Positions 16,766 to 24,159 of a stretch of DNA of 56,073 bases are shown one piece after another. A model generated the notes under the pieces. The model had not been told where the DNA came from and did no database searches. It saw only the letters and a program-made list of their open reading frames with translations. The stretch is from NCBI GenBank assembly GCA_019239825.1, contig JAFAZK010000116.1, forward strand, positions 1-56,073, read 5' to 3'. The DNA comes from Verrucomicrobiota bacterium (GTDB lineage Bacteria > Verrucomicrobiota > Verrucomicrobiia > Chthoniobacterales > JAFAMB01). Each line of letters opens with the position of its first letter. Position 1 is the first letter of the stretch. The translations under genes and the position numbers were made by a program.

Positions 16766-18001
16766 ATGAAAAATAATCATGATCCGGGGATCGGACAGCG
16801 CCGTCTGAAGGCGGTTAAAAAACGGGCAGCCATGAGCCGGAGTAGTCGAGAGGGTGTGCGAGCTGGCTCGGGGAATCCGGTCCTTCTTCTGGAAGAGGCC
16901 CGAAAATGGCTGGAGCAGTTTTGTTCGGAAACGGCAGGGATGAGCTCCCGCTCATCCGATGCTTTCAATTCGCGGTGGACAGAAGCTAGAAAACAAATTC
17001 GAGATGGCCAGTCGGACTATCTGACCCGGGAGGAATTGGAATATGGAGCTAAAGTCGCTTGGCGAAATAGTACTCGTTGCGTCGGACGGTTGGCTTGGCA
17101 GAGTTTGGCCGTTCGAGACTTGAGGCACTTGAACACTCCGGAACAGGTGTTTGCTGCGCTGGTCGACCATATTGTCGTTTCCACAAATGGGGGGCGAATT
17201 ATTCCGTTAGTCTCGGTTTTCGCTTCGGGTTCGCCCGAAAAGCCGAAGGTTAGGATCTGGAACCGGCAGCTGATCGGTTACGCCGGATATCTGCAAGCCG
17301 ATGGATCGGTCTTGGGAGATCCAAGCAATCTAAGTTTCACCCAGCGGATTCAAGCTTTGGGTTGGAAAGGGCCCTCGCCAGGCCGCTTTAACTTACTCCC
17401 GATTGCGATTGAGATGGACGGGGCGGTTCATTGGTTTGATCTACCGGCTGTGGTTCTAGAAATCCCGATTCGCCATCCGCGGTATGACTGGTTTGAGCAA
17501 CTGGGTTTGAAATGGTTTGCTCTGCCGGCAGTTTCCGGGATGGGCCTCGACATTGGAGGGGTTTCGTTTCCCGCGGCTCCGTTTAGCGGATGGTATCTCG
17601 GGACTGAGATTGGCGCACGCGATCTAGCGGACACGGACCGCTATAATGCTTTGCCTGAGATTGGCAGATGCCTTGGACTCGACACCGATTCTAATCGGAC
17701 CTTGTGGAAAGACAGAGCTCTTGTCGAGCTGAACGAGGCGGTGCTTTGGTCTTTTGCCGAGGCTGGTGTCGCCATGGTCGACCATCATACCGTCACCAAG
17801 CAGTTTCTCACTCATGAGAAGAGAGAAAAGGAAGCGGGACGCTGCGTTTATGCGGATTGGAGCTGGATTGTGCCTCCGGTGTCGGGAGCCACTACACCTG
17901 TCTTTCATCGCACCTTCAAGGAGCGAACCCTGAAACCCAATTTCTTGGCTCAGCCGAATCGTTGGGAAGAAGGACGAAGGGGACGTTGCCCGTTCTCGTA
18001 G
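16766..18001 (+). CDS. nos: Bacterial nitric oxide synthase, oxygenase domain only
   Basis: Haem-thiolate enzyme that oxidises L-arginine to citrulline and NO; bacterial forms borrow electrons from separate reductases. 411 aa, with no reductase domain attached. Clear signatures: WRNSTRCVGR with the haem-ligand Cys105, the substrate Glu281 in WYLGTEIGARDLAD, and WSWIVPP near the pterin site. It is about 40 residues longer than compact bacterial forms because of a basic N-terminal extension. REP-like copy E (16932-16958) adds nine in-frame codons (within AGMSSRSSD) before the core. ATG 16766 is used; Met23 is an alternative. Confidence 0.95.
   Translation: MKNNHDPGIGQRRLKAVKKRAAMSRSSREGVRAGSGNPVLLLEEARKWLEQFCSETAGMSSRSSDAFNSRWTEARKQIRDGQSDYLTREELEYGAKVAWRNSTRCVGRLAWQSLAVRDLRHLNTPEQVFAALVDHIVVSTNGGRIIPLVSVFASGSPEKPKVRIWNRQLIGYAGYLQADGSVLGDPSNLSFTQRIQALGWKGPSPGRFNLLPIAIEMDGAVHWFDLPAVVLEIPIRHPRYDWFEQLGLKWFALPAVSGMGLDIGGVSFPAAPFSGWYLGTEIGARDLADTDRYNALPEIGRCLGLDTDSNRTLWKDRALVELNEAVLWSFAEAGVAMVDHHTVTKQFLTHEKREKEAGRCVYADWSWIVPPVSGATTPVFHRTFKERTLKPNFLAQPNRWEEGRRGRCPFS
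16932..16958. repeat. REP-like half element, copy E, in frame within nos
   Basis: 27-bp copy with stem GATGAGC/GCTCATC around tccc. Compared with copies B and D, the stem shows paired changes (C to T with G to A), so pairing is kept. Its length is a multiple of three and the reading frame continues. Confidence 0.75.
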
Positions 18002-18077
18002 GAGTTCAGGTACGGCTGAAAAATTGCGAGGAAAAATGGCTTCCGTGAGCGGCGTGTAAGTCCGGTCCAGCACTTTC

Positions 18078-18094
18078 GCCAGCAGCCTGCTGGC
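18078..18094. terminator. Small hairpin between convergent nos and yajQ
   Basis: GCCAGCA-gcc-TGCTGGC, a 7-bp perfect stem in the gap between convergent genes, ending 3 nt from the yajQ stop. No T-run follows on either strand, so an intrinsic terminator is only a possibility. Confidence 0.3.
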
Positions 18095-18096
18095 TC

Positions 18097-18585
18097 CTAG
18101 TCTCTGAAGTTTTTAAAATTCAATGCCACCCCAAAATCTTTCCGTCGCAGGAGCTGGATCACCGTTTGCAGATCATCCTTCTTCTTTCCGGTGACCCGGA
18201 TCTGGCGATCCTGAAGCTGGCACTGGACATTCAGTCCCTCTGCCTTGATCGCTTTCGTGATCTCTTTTGCCTTATCCCCTTCTAGACCTTGTTTAATATG
18301 AATTTCCTGACGAGCATGTCCCAAGGGAGAGATTGCGGGGTCCTTCCGGTCCACGTTTCGCAAATCGACGCCGCGTTTGGCCAGTTTCCCAACCATGATC
18401 TCCATCAAAGACCGCAGTCTGGCCGCATCTTCGGCGGTTAGTTCAAGTACGTCCGGGCTGGTGCGTTCGATCGTGGCCTTGCTGTCCTTGAAGTCAAAGC
18501 GCGTACTCAGCTCTTTATTCGCTTGGTTAAGAGCATTGTCGATCTCTTGCTTGTCGACCTCCGAGACGATGTCGAAAGAGGGCAT
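18097..18585 (-). CDS. yajQ: YajQ family nucleotide-binding protein
   Basis: 162-aa protein with two ferredoxin-like halves. Family members bind nucleotides, and some bind cyclic di-GMP and modulate transcription. The start MPSFDIVSEVDKQEIDNA and the RFDFKDSKATIE block are diagnostic, as are KQGLEGDKAKEI and the DRQIRVTGKKKDDLQ end. It stands alone between nos (convergent) and a 277-bp palindromic gap. Whether it senses c-di-GMP here cannot be told from sequence. Confidence 0.92.
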   Translation of the reverse strand: MPSFDIVSEVDKQEIDNALNQANKELSTRFDFKDSKATIERTSPDVLELTAEDAARLRSLMEIMVGKLAKRGVDLRNVDRKDPAISPLGHARQEIHIKQGLEGDKAKEITKAIKAEGLNVQCQLQDRQIRVTGKKKDDLQTVIQLLRRKDFGVALNFKNFRD

Positions 18586-18643
18586 AGGGGTTAGATAAGC
18601 GGTTCTGAGCGTGTTTAAAGCGAAAAGTGGAACGAGCGACGGT

Positions 18644-18869
18644 AGTAAACAGTGAGCAGTGAGCAGTGAGCAGTAAGCAGTTTAGGAGCTAGGAGGGGCC
18701 GTGGGTCTATTGACGGCTGGAGGCGTGAGGCGTTTGTGGGCGCTGCTCTTGGACGGGACCTATAGGACCAATGGGACTTGTGTCTCCGCTGCGAAACCCG
18801 TCAGGCCGAAAGGCCCTCCTAGCTCTTAAACTGCTTACTGCTTACTGATCACTGCTTAGTGCTTACTGA
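18644..18869. repeat. AGTGAGCAGT/AGTAAGCAGT long inverted repeat element
   Basis: Left arm 18644-18700 contains tandem AGTGAGCAGT words and then TTTAGGAGCTAGGAGGGGCC; right arm 18812-18869 carries the reverse order with ACTGCTTACTG words. The centre holds a GGGACCTATAGGACC repeat (about 18755-18781) that also occurs at 22106-22127. It fills the gap between yajQ and the GT9 gene and reaches into the 3' end of the latter. Confidence 0.8.
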
Positions 18870-19834
18870 CTTCCCAGTCTTTCCCTGATGAACAATGCGA
18901 TCTGCTCAGACCTTGGGCGCGCTGACGGGTTTGCTATTGGTGACTTTTCGGACAACTCGTCTTTACGCAATATCTTGTGGTTTTGCCAGATCCAGGCGTC
19001 TGGTCGGAACGGTCCGACTTTTCTTGGGTCGCTCCAAAAATGGATCGAGAGAATTTCGCGGGATACCGCAGCCGCCAAGTGCATTGGACCGCTGTCCACG
19101 CTGATTGCGAAGGCGGCTTTGCGAAGCACCCAGATAAGTTGTTCCAGATCGGTCAGGTTAACTAGTGAGGCTGCGTTACGAGCGAATGAGATCGGGGCGT
19201 CGGCTTTCCCAACGATGATAACGGGAATCGGAGCCATGGCTGCGGTCAGTTCGTAAATTTCTGCTTCGCCTAGGGATTTGCCGGTTCCTCGAGAAAAAGG
19301 GTGGAGGACTACGAACTGATTCGGGAGCTCAAAATTTGGTATCGGACGGCCTTGAGGCAGGCGGAACTCGATCTCGCCAGATACGTCGGCTCCCGCAAGC
19401 GAGGCCAAAGCTAGGTAACGCAATACTGCATGTTGGGCTGACGTTACCGGGGCCTCTTTTTTGTAAAAAAACTTGGCTCCTTCGCGCGCGTCAGCCAGCC
19501 CCAGAACTACCCGGCTACCGGCGCTGCGCGAGATTAAGGCGCTGCGAAACAGGCCTTGAAAATCCAGTACCAAATCTGCGCGAAGTTTACTCAGTTCTTG
19601 GCACCATTGCCAAAATCGGATCACGCCTCTAAGACCGCGAAAACTTCTTCGGGGAAAGCGAATAATGCCTTCTAGGTCTGGGTTATCTTCAAGGAGTGGA
19701 CTCCACTCGGTGTTGGCCACCCAATAAACGTTGCTACTCGGGAAGGATTGTTTGACGAACCTCACTGCGGGCAACGTGTGAACGATATCCCCCAGCGAGC
19801 TCGGCTTGACGATCAGAATCGTCTTCGGGTTCAT
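18863..19834 (-). CDS. Glycosyltransferase family 9 (heptosyltransferase-like)
   Basis: 323-aa GT-B enzyme resembling LPS heptosyltransferases. The N-terminal ILIVKPSSLGDIVHTLPAV motif and VLHPFSRGTGKSLGEAE in the second half are typical, with ISVDSGPMHLAAAVS as the donor-site signature. It would add a sugar to a lipid-linked core at the inner face of the membrane, which implies a Gram-negative envelope. It overlaps the upstream phosphoesterase gene by 4 nt. Confidence 0.88.
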   Translation of the reverse strand: MNPKTILIVKPSSLGDIVHTLPAVRFVKQSFPSSNVYWVANTEWSPLLEDNPDLEGIIRFPRRSFRGLRGVIRFWQWCQELSKLRADLVLDFQGLFRSALISRSAGSRVVLGLADAREGAKFFYKKEAPVTSAQHAVLRYLALASLAGADVSGEIEFRLPQGRPIPNFELPNQFVVLHPFSRGTGKSLGEAEIYELTAAMAPIPVIIVGKADAPISFARNAASLVNLTDLEQLIWVLRKAAFAISVDSGPMHLAAAVSREILSIHFWSDPRKVGPFRPDAWIWQNHKILRKDELSEKSPIANPSARPRSEQIALFIRERLGSQ

Positions 19835-20553
19835 CGCCCAAGAAACAACCGTTCAGCCAGTTTTAGGGGCAGCCCGGCGTTTCTAATTTTTGCCTGTGCT
19901 TTCTCGATATCGTACTTAAGCCGCCGAAGGGTCACCTTTTTAGAGTCGAGATCGTAGACGGCATAGGCTGCTCGCCAATCACCGTCTCGCGGCTGACCAA
20001 CGCTTCCGACGTTGATAAAATATTGTTTCTTCGCCTCGATCTTAACTTCACTCAGTGGGAACCCCACCACGGATCCATCCTTAACAAACAGACGCGGGGA
20101 ATGGGTATGCCCGAAGAAGCAAACCTGCTTCTCCTGTTGGGAGAAACTCGCCGCGGCATCCAACTGATTGAGGACATAGCCCCACTCCCCGGGGCCATCC
20201 AAGGTGGCATGGACAATGGTGAACGACTCCACGTCGGTGGTCAGCGGAAGGGAGCCCAAAAACTCCTTTTCCGCTGGAATCAGGGTGTCCCGTGTCCAAC
20301 GAATCGCAGACTCGGCCAACGGGTTGAAGGTTTCCAACGAACAGAGGCTGGAAGCATATTCGTCGTGGTTTCCTTTTACCACCGGGCACTTGAGCTCCCT
20401 TACGATCGCTAAACAGGCTTGGGGATCCGCGTTGTAACCAACAACGTCACCAAGGCAAATGAAGCGGTCACACTTTTCTCGCTTGGCATCGGCGAGAACG
20501 GCCTCGAACGCCTCAAAGTTTGCGTGGATGTCGCCGAAAATCGCGAAGCGCAT
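19831..20553 (-). CDS. Calcineurin-like metallophosphoesterase
   Basis: 240-aa binuclear-metal phosphoesterase of the YfcE/diadenosine-polyphosphatase-like group. All motif blocks are visible: FGDIHANFEAF, CLGDVVGYN, VKGNHDEYA, an active His in IVHATLDGP, and FGHTHSPRLF. The substrate is unknown. Coupling (4-nt overlap) to the GT9 gene may point to envelope sugar chemistry, but that is inference. Confidence 0.9.
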   Translation of the reverse strand: MRFAIFGDIHANFEAFEAVLADAKREKCDRFICLGDVVGYNADPQACLAIVRELKCPVVKGNHDEYASSLCSLETFNPLAESAIRWTRDTLIPAEKEFLGSLPLTTDVESFTIVHATLDGPGEWGYVLNQLDAAASFSQQEKQVCFFGHTHSPRLFVKDGSVVGFPLSEVKIEAKKQYFINVGSVGQPRDGDWRAAYAVYDLDSKKVTLRRLKYDIEKAQAKIRNAGLPLKLAERLFLGR

Positions 20554-20649
20554 CTTTCGAACGAATATTGGTCCGAAAACCGAGAGCGTCTAGGACTTAT
20601 AACGTTTAGCTTCCACAAATGCTTCCGCATTTGCCGGTGCCGAACCCTT

Positions 20650-20922
20650 CTAAGATCGGATTTGAAACCCTTTTAGCCCTTCTGTTGGCTCGATTGGGGT
20701 GATCACCTTCCGCCGGATATGCGGCCGGAGATGCGAATCTTCGATGGCCTGCAGGAAGCCCTCGATCTCTACATCGTCTCCCTGAGCCTCCAGTTGGACC
20801 CGGCCGTCCGGCAGGTTCCGGACCCAGCCGGCCAATTCGTACCCCTGAGCGATCTCTTTAACCGAAAACCGGAATCCGACGCCTTGAACACGACCTTCGT
20901 AGATGACGCGTCTGGCGATCAT
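20650..20922 (-). CDS. acyP: Acylphosphatase
   Basis: 90-aa small alpha/beta protein that hydrolyses acyl phosphates. The signature GRVQGVGFRFSVKEIA carries the catalytic Arg, and GWVRNLPDGRVQLEAQG carries the catalytic Asn. Length is exactly typical. It sits alone between the phosphoesterase gene and a palindromic gap. Confidence 0.95.
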   Translation of the reverse strand: MIARRVIYEGRVQGVGFRFSVKEIAQGYELAGWVRNLPDGRVQLEAQGDDVEIEGFLQAIEDSHLRPHIRRKVITPIEPTEGLKGFQIRS

Positions 20923-20927
20923 TGTTT

Positions 20928-21185
20928 AGTAATCAGTGACCAGTAATCAATTCTAGGAGTTGGGAGCTAGAATCTAGGAGCTAGGAGACGCGTTTGGGCG
21001 GATCGGCGTCTCTGGGGCGCAGCTGTGTGAACTTCGGCTACGATGGGGCCAATAGGTTTGTCCAGAGCCCAGGACGCTACAGAAAGGATTGGGCATCGCG
21101 TATGGCGATACAGCCATACGCGCCTCCTTGCTCCTGGATTCTAGCTCCTAGCTCCTGAGCTGATTACCGACTTACTGTTTACTGA
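20928..21185. repeat. AGTAATCAGT long inverted repeat element
   Basis: Left part 20928-20987 carries AGTAATCAGTGACCAGTAAT and then repeated TAGGAGCTAGGAG words; right part about 21120-21185 has the complements (CTCCTGGATTCTAGCTCCTA, then GATTACCGACTTACTGTTT). It fills the 264-bp gap between acyP and nuoA, leaving no room for a further gene. Confidence 0.8.
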
Positions 21186-21186
21186 G

Positions 21187-21564
21187 TCAGCGCCTCCAAT
21201 CGAGAGCGCCTTTTTTCACCGCGTAGACGAAGCCGACCAGCAGGATCACCACAAAGCCAACCATGCTGCCCAATATGGGTAAAGCACTATACTTGGCCAC
21301 GAAGTCACGATAGACGACCGCCCACGGGTACATGAAAACGATCTCGATATCGAAAAGGATAAAGAGCATCGCTACGAGGTAGAATTTTACGCTGAAGCGA
21401 GGCTGAGCCTCGCCCTGCGGAAGCATTCCACACTCGTAAGCCGTATCCTTTATCTGAGTTCGCTTGCCAACTCTACCGATAACGACGCTCAGAAATAAGG
21501 CGAACCCGGCAAATCCGATCGCGAAAATAACTTGAACGAGGACCGGGAGGTAATCTTGCGCCAT
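21187..21564 (-). CDS. nuoA: NADH-quinone oxidoreductase subunit A
   Basis: 125-aa membrane subunit of complex I with three transmembrane helices. Diagnostic motifs: YECGMLPQGEAQPRFSVKFYL and LFDIEIVFMYPWAVVY. NuoA contributes to the quinone-channel region beside NuoH and NuoJ. Normally nuoB follows directly; here the next gene is acyP, beyond a palindromic element, so this copy is detached from the rest of the nuo operon. Confidence 0.95.
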   Translation of the reverse strand: MAQDYLPVLVQVIFAIGFAGFALFLSVVIGRVGKRTQIKDTAYECGMLPQGEAQPRFSVKFYLVAMLFILFDIEIVFMYPWAVVYRDFVAKYSALPILGSMVGFVVILLVGFVYAVKKGALDWRR

Positions 21565-21573
21565 TCCTGGGTG

Positions 21574-21894
21574 CTAGGTTTTTGAGATAACCGTTGCGGC
21601 GGCTTGGGCGTTCGTAGCAGCCATTGCGGCTAAAGCAGCTGCGTCCCCTTTGTAGCTTTTACCGCTCTTTTTGACCACACCGCGAGCAACCAAATTTTGA
21701 AGCTTTTCGTAAGCTCTCAAACGCAACATCTCTTCACCGCCGCTGGCCGCGTTGCGCTGCCGCAGGTTTTCGTGAACGACTTCAAACAATTGCTTGAACT
21801 CGAACGATTTCTTTTGCGACAGAACGGAGACTAGCTCTTCGGTCACGAGATCGGGTAGGCGGCGGGAGAAGGCGTTTTTCTTCTGAATAGCCAT
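21574..21894 (-). CDS. Small basic helical protein of unknown function
   Basis: 106 aa beginning MAIQKKNAFSRRLPDLVTEE. The central part (FKQLFEVVHENLRQRN, then LRLRAYEKLQNLVARGVVKKSG) resembles a winged-helix or small DNA-binding fold, followed by an Ala-rich tail. The start at 21894 is chosen over 21969 because GGAAG lies 5 nt upstream and the extra codons are AT-rich promoter-like sequence with a TATACT box. It is 9 nt upstream of nuoA and may be cotranscribed with it. Confidence 0.65.
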   Translation of the reverse strand: MAIQKKNAFSRRLPDLVTEELVSVLSQKKSFEFKQLFEVVHENLRQRNAASGGEEMLRLRAYEKLQNLVARGVVKKSGKSYKGDAAALAAMAATNAQAAATVISKT

Positions 21895-22260
21895 AGGGAC
21901 TTCCAGTATAGCATATAAAGTATTCAAAACGAGGGGAATTGAGCCGATTTTTATTAAATTACCCGTCATAAATCGGTTGCTTTTTTAATAATTAGCGTCA
22001 AATCGCCCAAATCCCGGGCCAAAACGAGCCCAGCGCGCCGGCGACAAGATGAACTATGAGACGAATGGCGCTTATGAAAGCCGGCCATCCGAGTCTGGTC
22101 TGACACATAAGTCCCATTAGCCTCATAGGTCCCATCTGCCTTCATAAGCTAAGCCCGCCGATTCCGGCCCCCGCGGAAACGTATGTTAGTTCTAATAACG
22201 CTCATCGGACACTAAACCGAACAAAATGTTCTAAATCCGCACGAATTTCATTGACCGGAA
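21895..22260. other. Intergenic region upstream of the dcw cluster
   Basis: No gene seen. It contains an inverted repeat, 22055-22076 with 22106-22127 (TATGAGACGAATGGCGCTTA against its near complement); the right arm shares a CCCATTAGCCTCATAGG word with the repeat near 18755. A TTGACC hexamer at 22251-22256 could be the -35 box of the mraZ promoter, with a weak TAAAAG at 22275 after 18 nt. Confidence 0.5.
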
Positions 22261-22305
22261 TGGGGGTTGGTGGGTAAAAGTGGGGCGTAGTGGTTCATAA
22301 TGGTT
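22261..22305 (+). promoter_or_regulatory. MraZ-type operator: five TGG repeats at exact 10-bp spacing
   Basis: TGGGG at 22261, TGGGT at 22271, TGGGG at 22281, TGGTT at 22291 and TGGTT at 22301, each one helical turn apart and ending 20 nt before the mraZ start. MraZ from E. coli is known to bind TGGGN direct repeats separated by 5 nt in its own promoter, which is exactly this layout for the first three boxes. The sites probably mediate autorepression of the dcw operon. Spacing is seen directly; binding is inferred. Confidence 0.75.
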
Positions 22306-22324
22306 GAAGTTGCCATGCTGAACA

Positions 22325-22777
22325 ATGGATCCCACCACCTCTCAGCCGATCTTTGCCGGGGAATTCCGGCACGCGCTGGACGCGAAAAATCGCGTCACTA
22401 TCCCTGCGCGTTGGCGGGGCGGTGAAGTGGATGAGTTCTTTGCCGTACCGAATCCAGAGAATGGCTGTTTAATGGTGATGCCTACCGCGGTGGCGCACGA
22501 AGTCGCAGCGCGGGCCAAAAGTGATCCTAGGTTTTCAGCCCAGGACGTTCAGCGATTCATTCGACAGTTCTATTCCAAAGCCCAGCATGTGACGACGGAT
22601 AAGCAGGGCCGGATTATTTTGCCCGAGGAGCACTGTCGGCAGCTTGGCCTCAAAGGAGAAGTCATCTTGGTGGGGAGTCATTCGCGGTTTGAGGTTTGGG
22701 GCCCAGAGGCATGGCAAAAGATAACGGAGGAGGACGCACCAACGTTCCATCACATGTTGGGGGTGCTTGGAATCTGA
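22325..22777 (+). CDS. mraZ: Transcriptional regulator MraZ
   Basis: 150-aa double AbrB/SpoVT-like protein that binds its own promoter and controls the division and cell wall cluster. The first half has FRHALDAKNRVTIPARWR; the second half repeats the fold in KAQHVTTDKQGRIILPEEH. It is the first gene of the cluster and follows the TGG repeat array. In other bacteria it opposes RsmH, encoded next. Confidence 0.95.
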   Translation: MDPTTSQPIFAGEFRHALDAKNRVTIPARWRGGEVDEFFAVPNPENGCLMVMPTAVAHEVAARAKSDPRFSAQDVQRFIRQFYSKAQHVTTDKQGRIILPEEHCRQLGLKGEVILVGSHSRFEVWGPEAWQKITEEDAPTFHHMLGVLGI

Positions 22778-22828
22778 GGATCGGGATCGAGTCGTTGGTG
22801 CGAAAAATTGGTTTGTCCGGAGGAGAAC

Positions 22829-23800
22829 ATGATTGGTGTGCTAGAAAAAGAAGTCATGGTGCGGAACGCGGGACAGCCCAGGCCTTTCCACGAACCGGTC
22901 CTGTTAGCGGAGACTATCACGTTGCTAAAACCGGGTTCGGGTAAGATTTTTTTTGATGCGACCGTCGGCGGAGGTGGCCACACCCGAGGTTTGCTCGCGG
23001 CCGGTGCGGATGTAGTGGCCGGGGATCAAGATCCCGATGCAATTTCCGAAGTTCTCAGCCATCTGGCGGAGTTCGGTTCCCGTCTGCATTTGATTCGGGC
23101 CAATTTTCTAGAGGCGCCCCGACACTTCGCCGCTTTGGGTGTGGAGGCTTTTGACGGGATTCTGATAGACCTCGGCGTTTCGTCGCACCAGCTCGATAGC
23201 CCTGCCCGCGGCTTCAGTTTTCAAGAGGAAGGTCCGCTCGACATGCGCATGGGTCCCAACATCACCTTGCGAGCCGCAGACCTGGTGAACTTCGCACCCG
23301 AGGAGGAGTTGATCGATATCTTTCGCCAACTGGGCGAAGAACCGGCGGCCAGAAGAATCGCTGCCCATCTGGTGCGAAGACGTTCGGAACGGCTTTTTCA
23401 AACCACAACGGATCTTGCCAGAGCGGTAGAGGAGGTGATTCCACGGCGAGGATCTCGACACCCGGCGACCCGGGTATTTCAGGGGCTGCGGATTGCGGTC
23501 AACAATGAGCTTCAAATCCTGGAACAGGCATTACCAGTTCTCGCGGGATTATTGAAGTCTGACGGACGCCTCGCGGTTATCACGTTTCACTCCCTGGAAG
23601 ACCGTATCGTAAAACATTATTTCAGGAGAGTTTCCCAAGAATGGATCGATCGTCCGGAATGGCCTGAACCGCGGCCGAACCCGGCTTTCAATTTTAAGCT
23701 AATAACAACGAGGCCGATCGAGGCATCGCCAGAAGAAAAGCTGAGGAACCCACGATCTCGCAGCGCCAAGCTCCGAGTCATTGAGCGCAACACACTATGA
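22829..23800 (+). CDS. rsmH: 16S rRNA (cytosine-1402-N4)-methyltransferase
   Basis: SAM-dependent methyltransferase (MraW) that modifies C1402 in the ribosomal P-site. It has the SAM loop DATVGGGGHTRGLL, the GILIDLGVSSHQLD motif and the family block FHSLEDRIVKHYF near the end. The frame opens at 22808, but the ATG at 22829 has a strong GGAGGAG 3 nt upstream (22819-22825), giving 323 aa. It overlaps ftsL by 4 nt. Confidence 0.95.
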   Translation: MIGVLEKEVMVRNAGQPRPFHEPVLLAETITLLKPGSGKIFFDATVGGGGHTRGLLAAGADVVAGDQDPDAISEVLSHLAEFGSRLHLIRANFLEAPRHFAALGVEAFDGILIDLGVSSHQLDSPARGFSFQEEGPLDMRMGPNITLRAADLVNFAPEEELIDIFRQLGEEPAARRIAAHLVRRRSERLFQTTTDLARAVEEVIPRRGSRHPATRVFQGLRIAVNNELQILEQALPVLAGLLKSDGRLAVITFHSLEDRIVKHYFRRVSQEWIDRPEWPEPRPNPAFNFKLITTRPIEASPEEKLRNPRSRSAKLRVIERNTL

Positions 23801-24159
23801 ATTCCATCCGACGGGCGCCGGCCCCATCTATACGAATCGCATCACTATGTAAGGTCATCATTTCGGCGGTGTTCATCGCGTCCGCCGGGATTTCATATGT
23901 CTATCTGAAGAACCAGCTGAAGCTCTCAGGAGACAGACAGATCGAGCTCGAGCGCCAGTTGGCCGAGGTCCGAAAGGAGAACGAGGGCATGCAGCTGCAG
24001 ATCGATAACCTCACCTCTTTGGCGGCGCTGAAGAAGAGACTCGCGCAAAACTCTTTTGGTCTCGTCCCGATTACGACCGACGCGGTCGTTCGCCTTAACC
24101 AAGACGAACCGAATGGAGAGGACCTTCGTGTCGTCTCCAATCGGCCCTTTAGAAAATGA
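23797..24159 (+). CDS. ftsL: FtsL-like divisome protein
   Basis: 120-aa bitopic membrane protein, with a short basic cytoplasmic tail, one transmembrane helix (about residues 17-37) and a periplasmic coiled coil (about 40-85). Sequence identity to known FtsL is always low; the call rests on topology, size and the position between rsmH and ftsI. FtsL links FtsB/FtsQ to FtsW-FtsI and helps activate septal synthesis. Both gene junctions are 4-nt overlaps. Confidence 0.8.
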   Translation: MNSIRRAPAPSIRIASLCKVIISAVFIASAGISYVYLKNQLKLSGDRQIELERQLAEVRKENEGMQLQIDNLTSLAALKKRLAQNSFGLVPITTDAVVRLNQDEPNGEDLRVVSNRPFRK

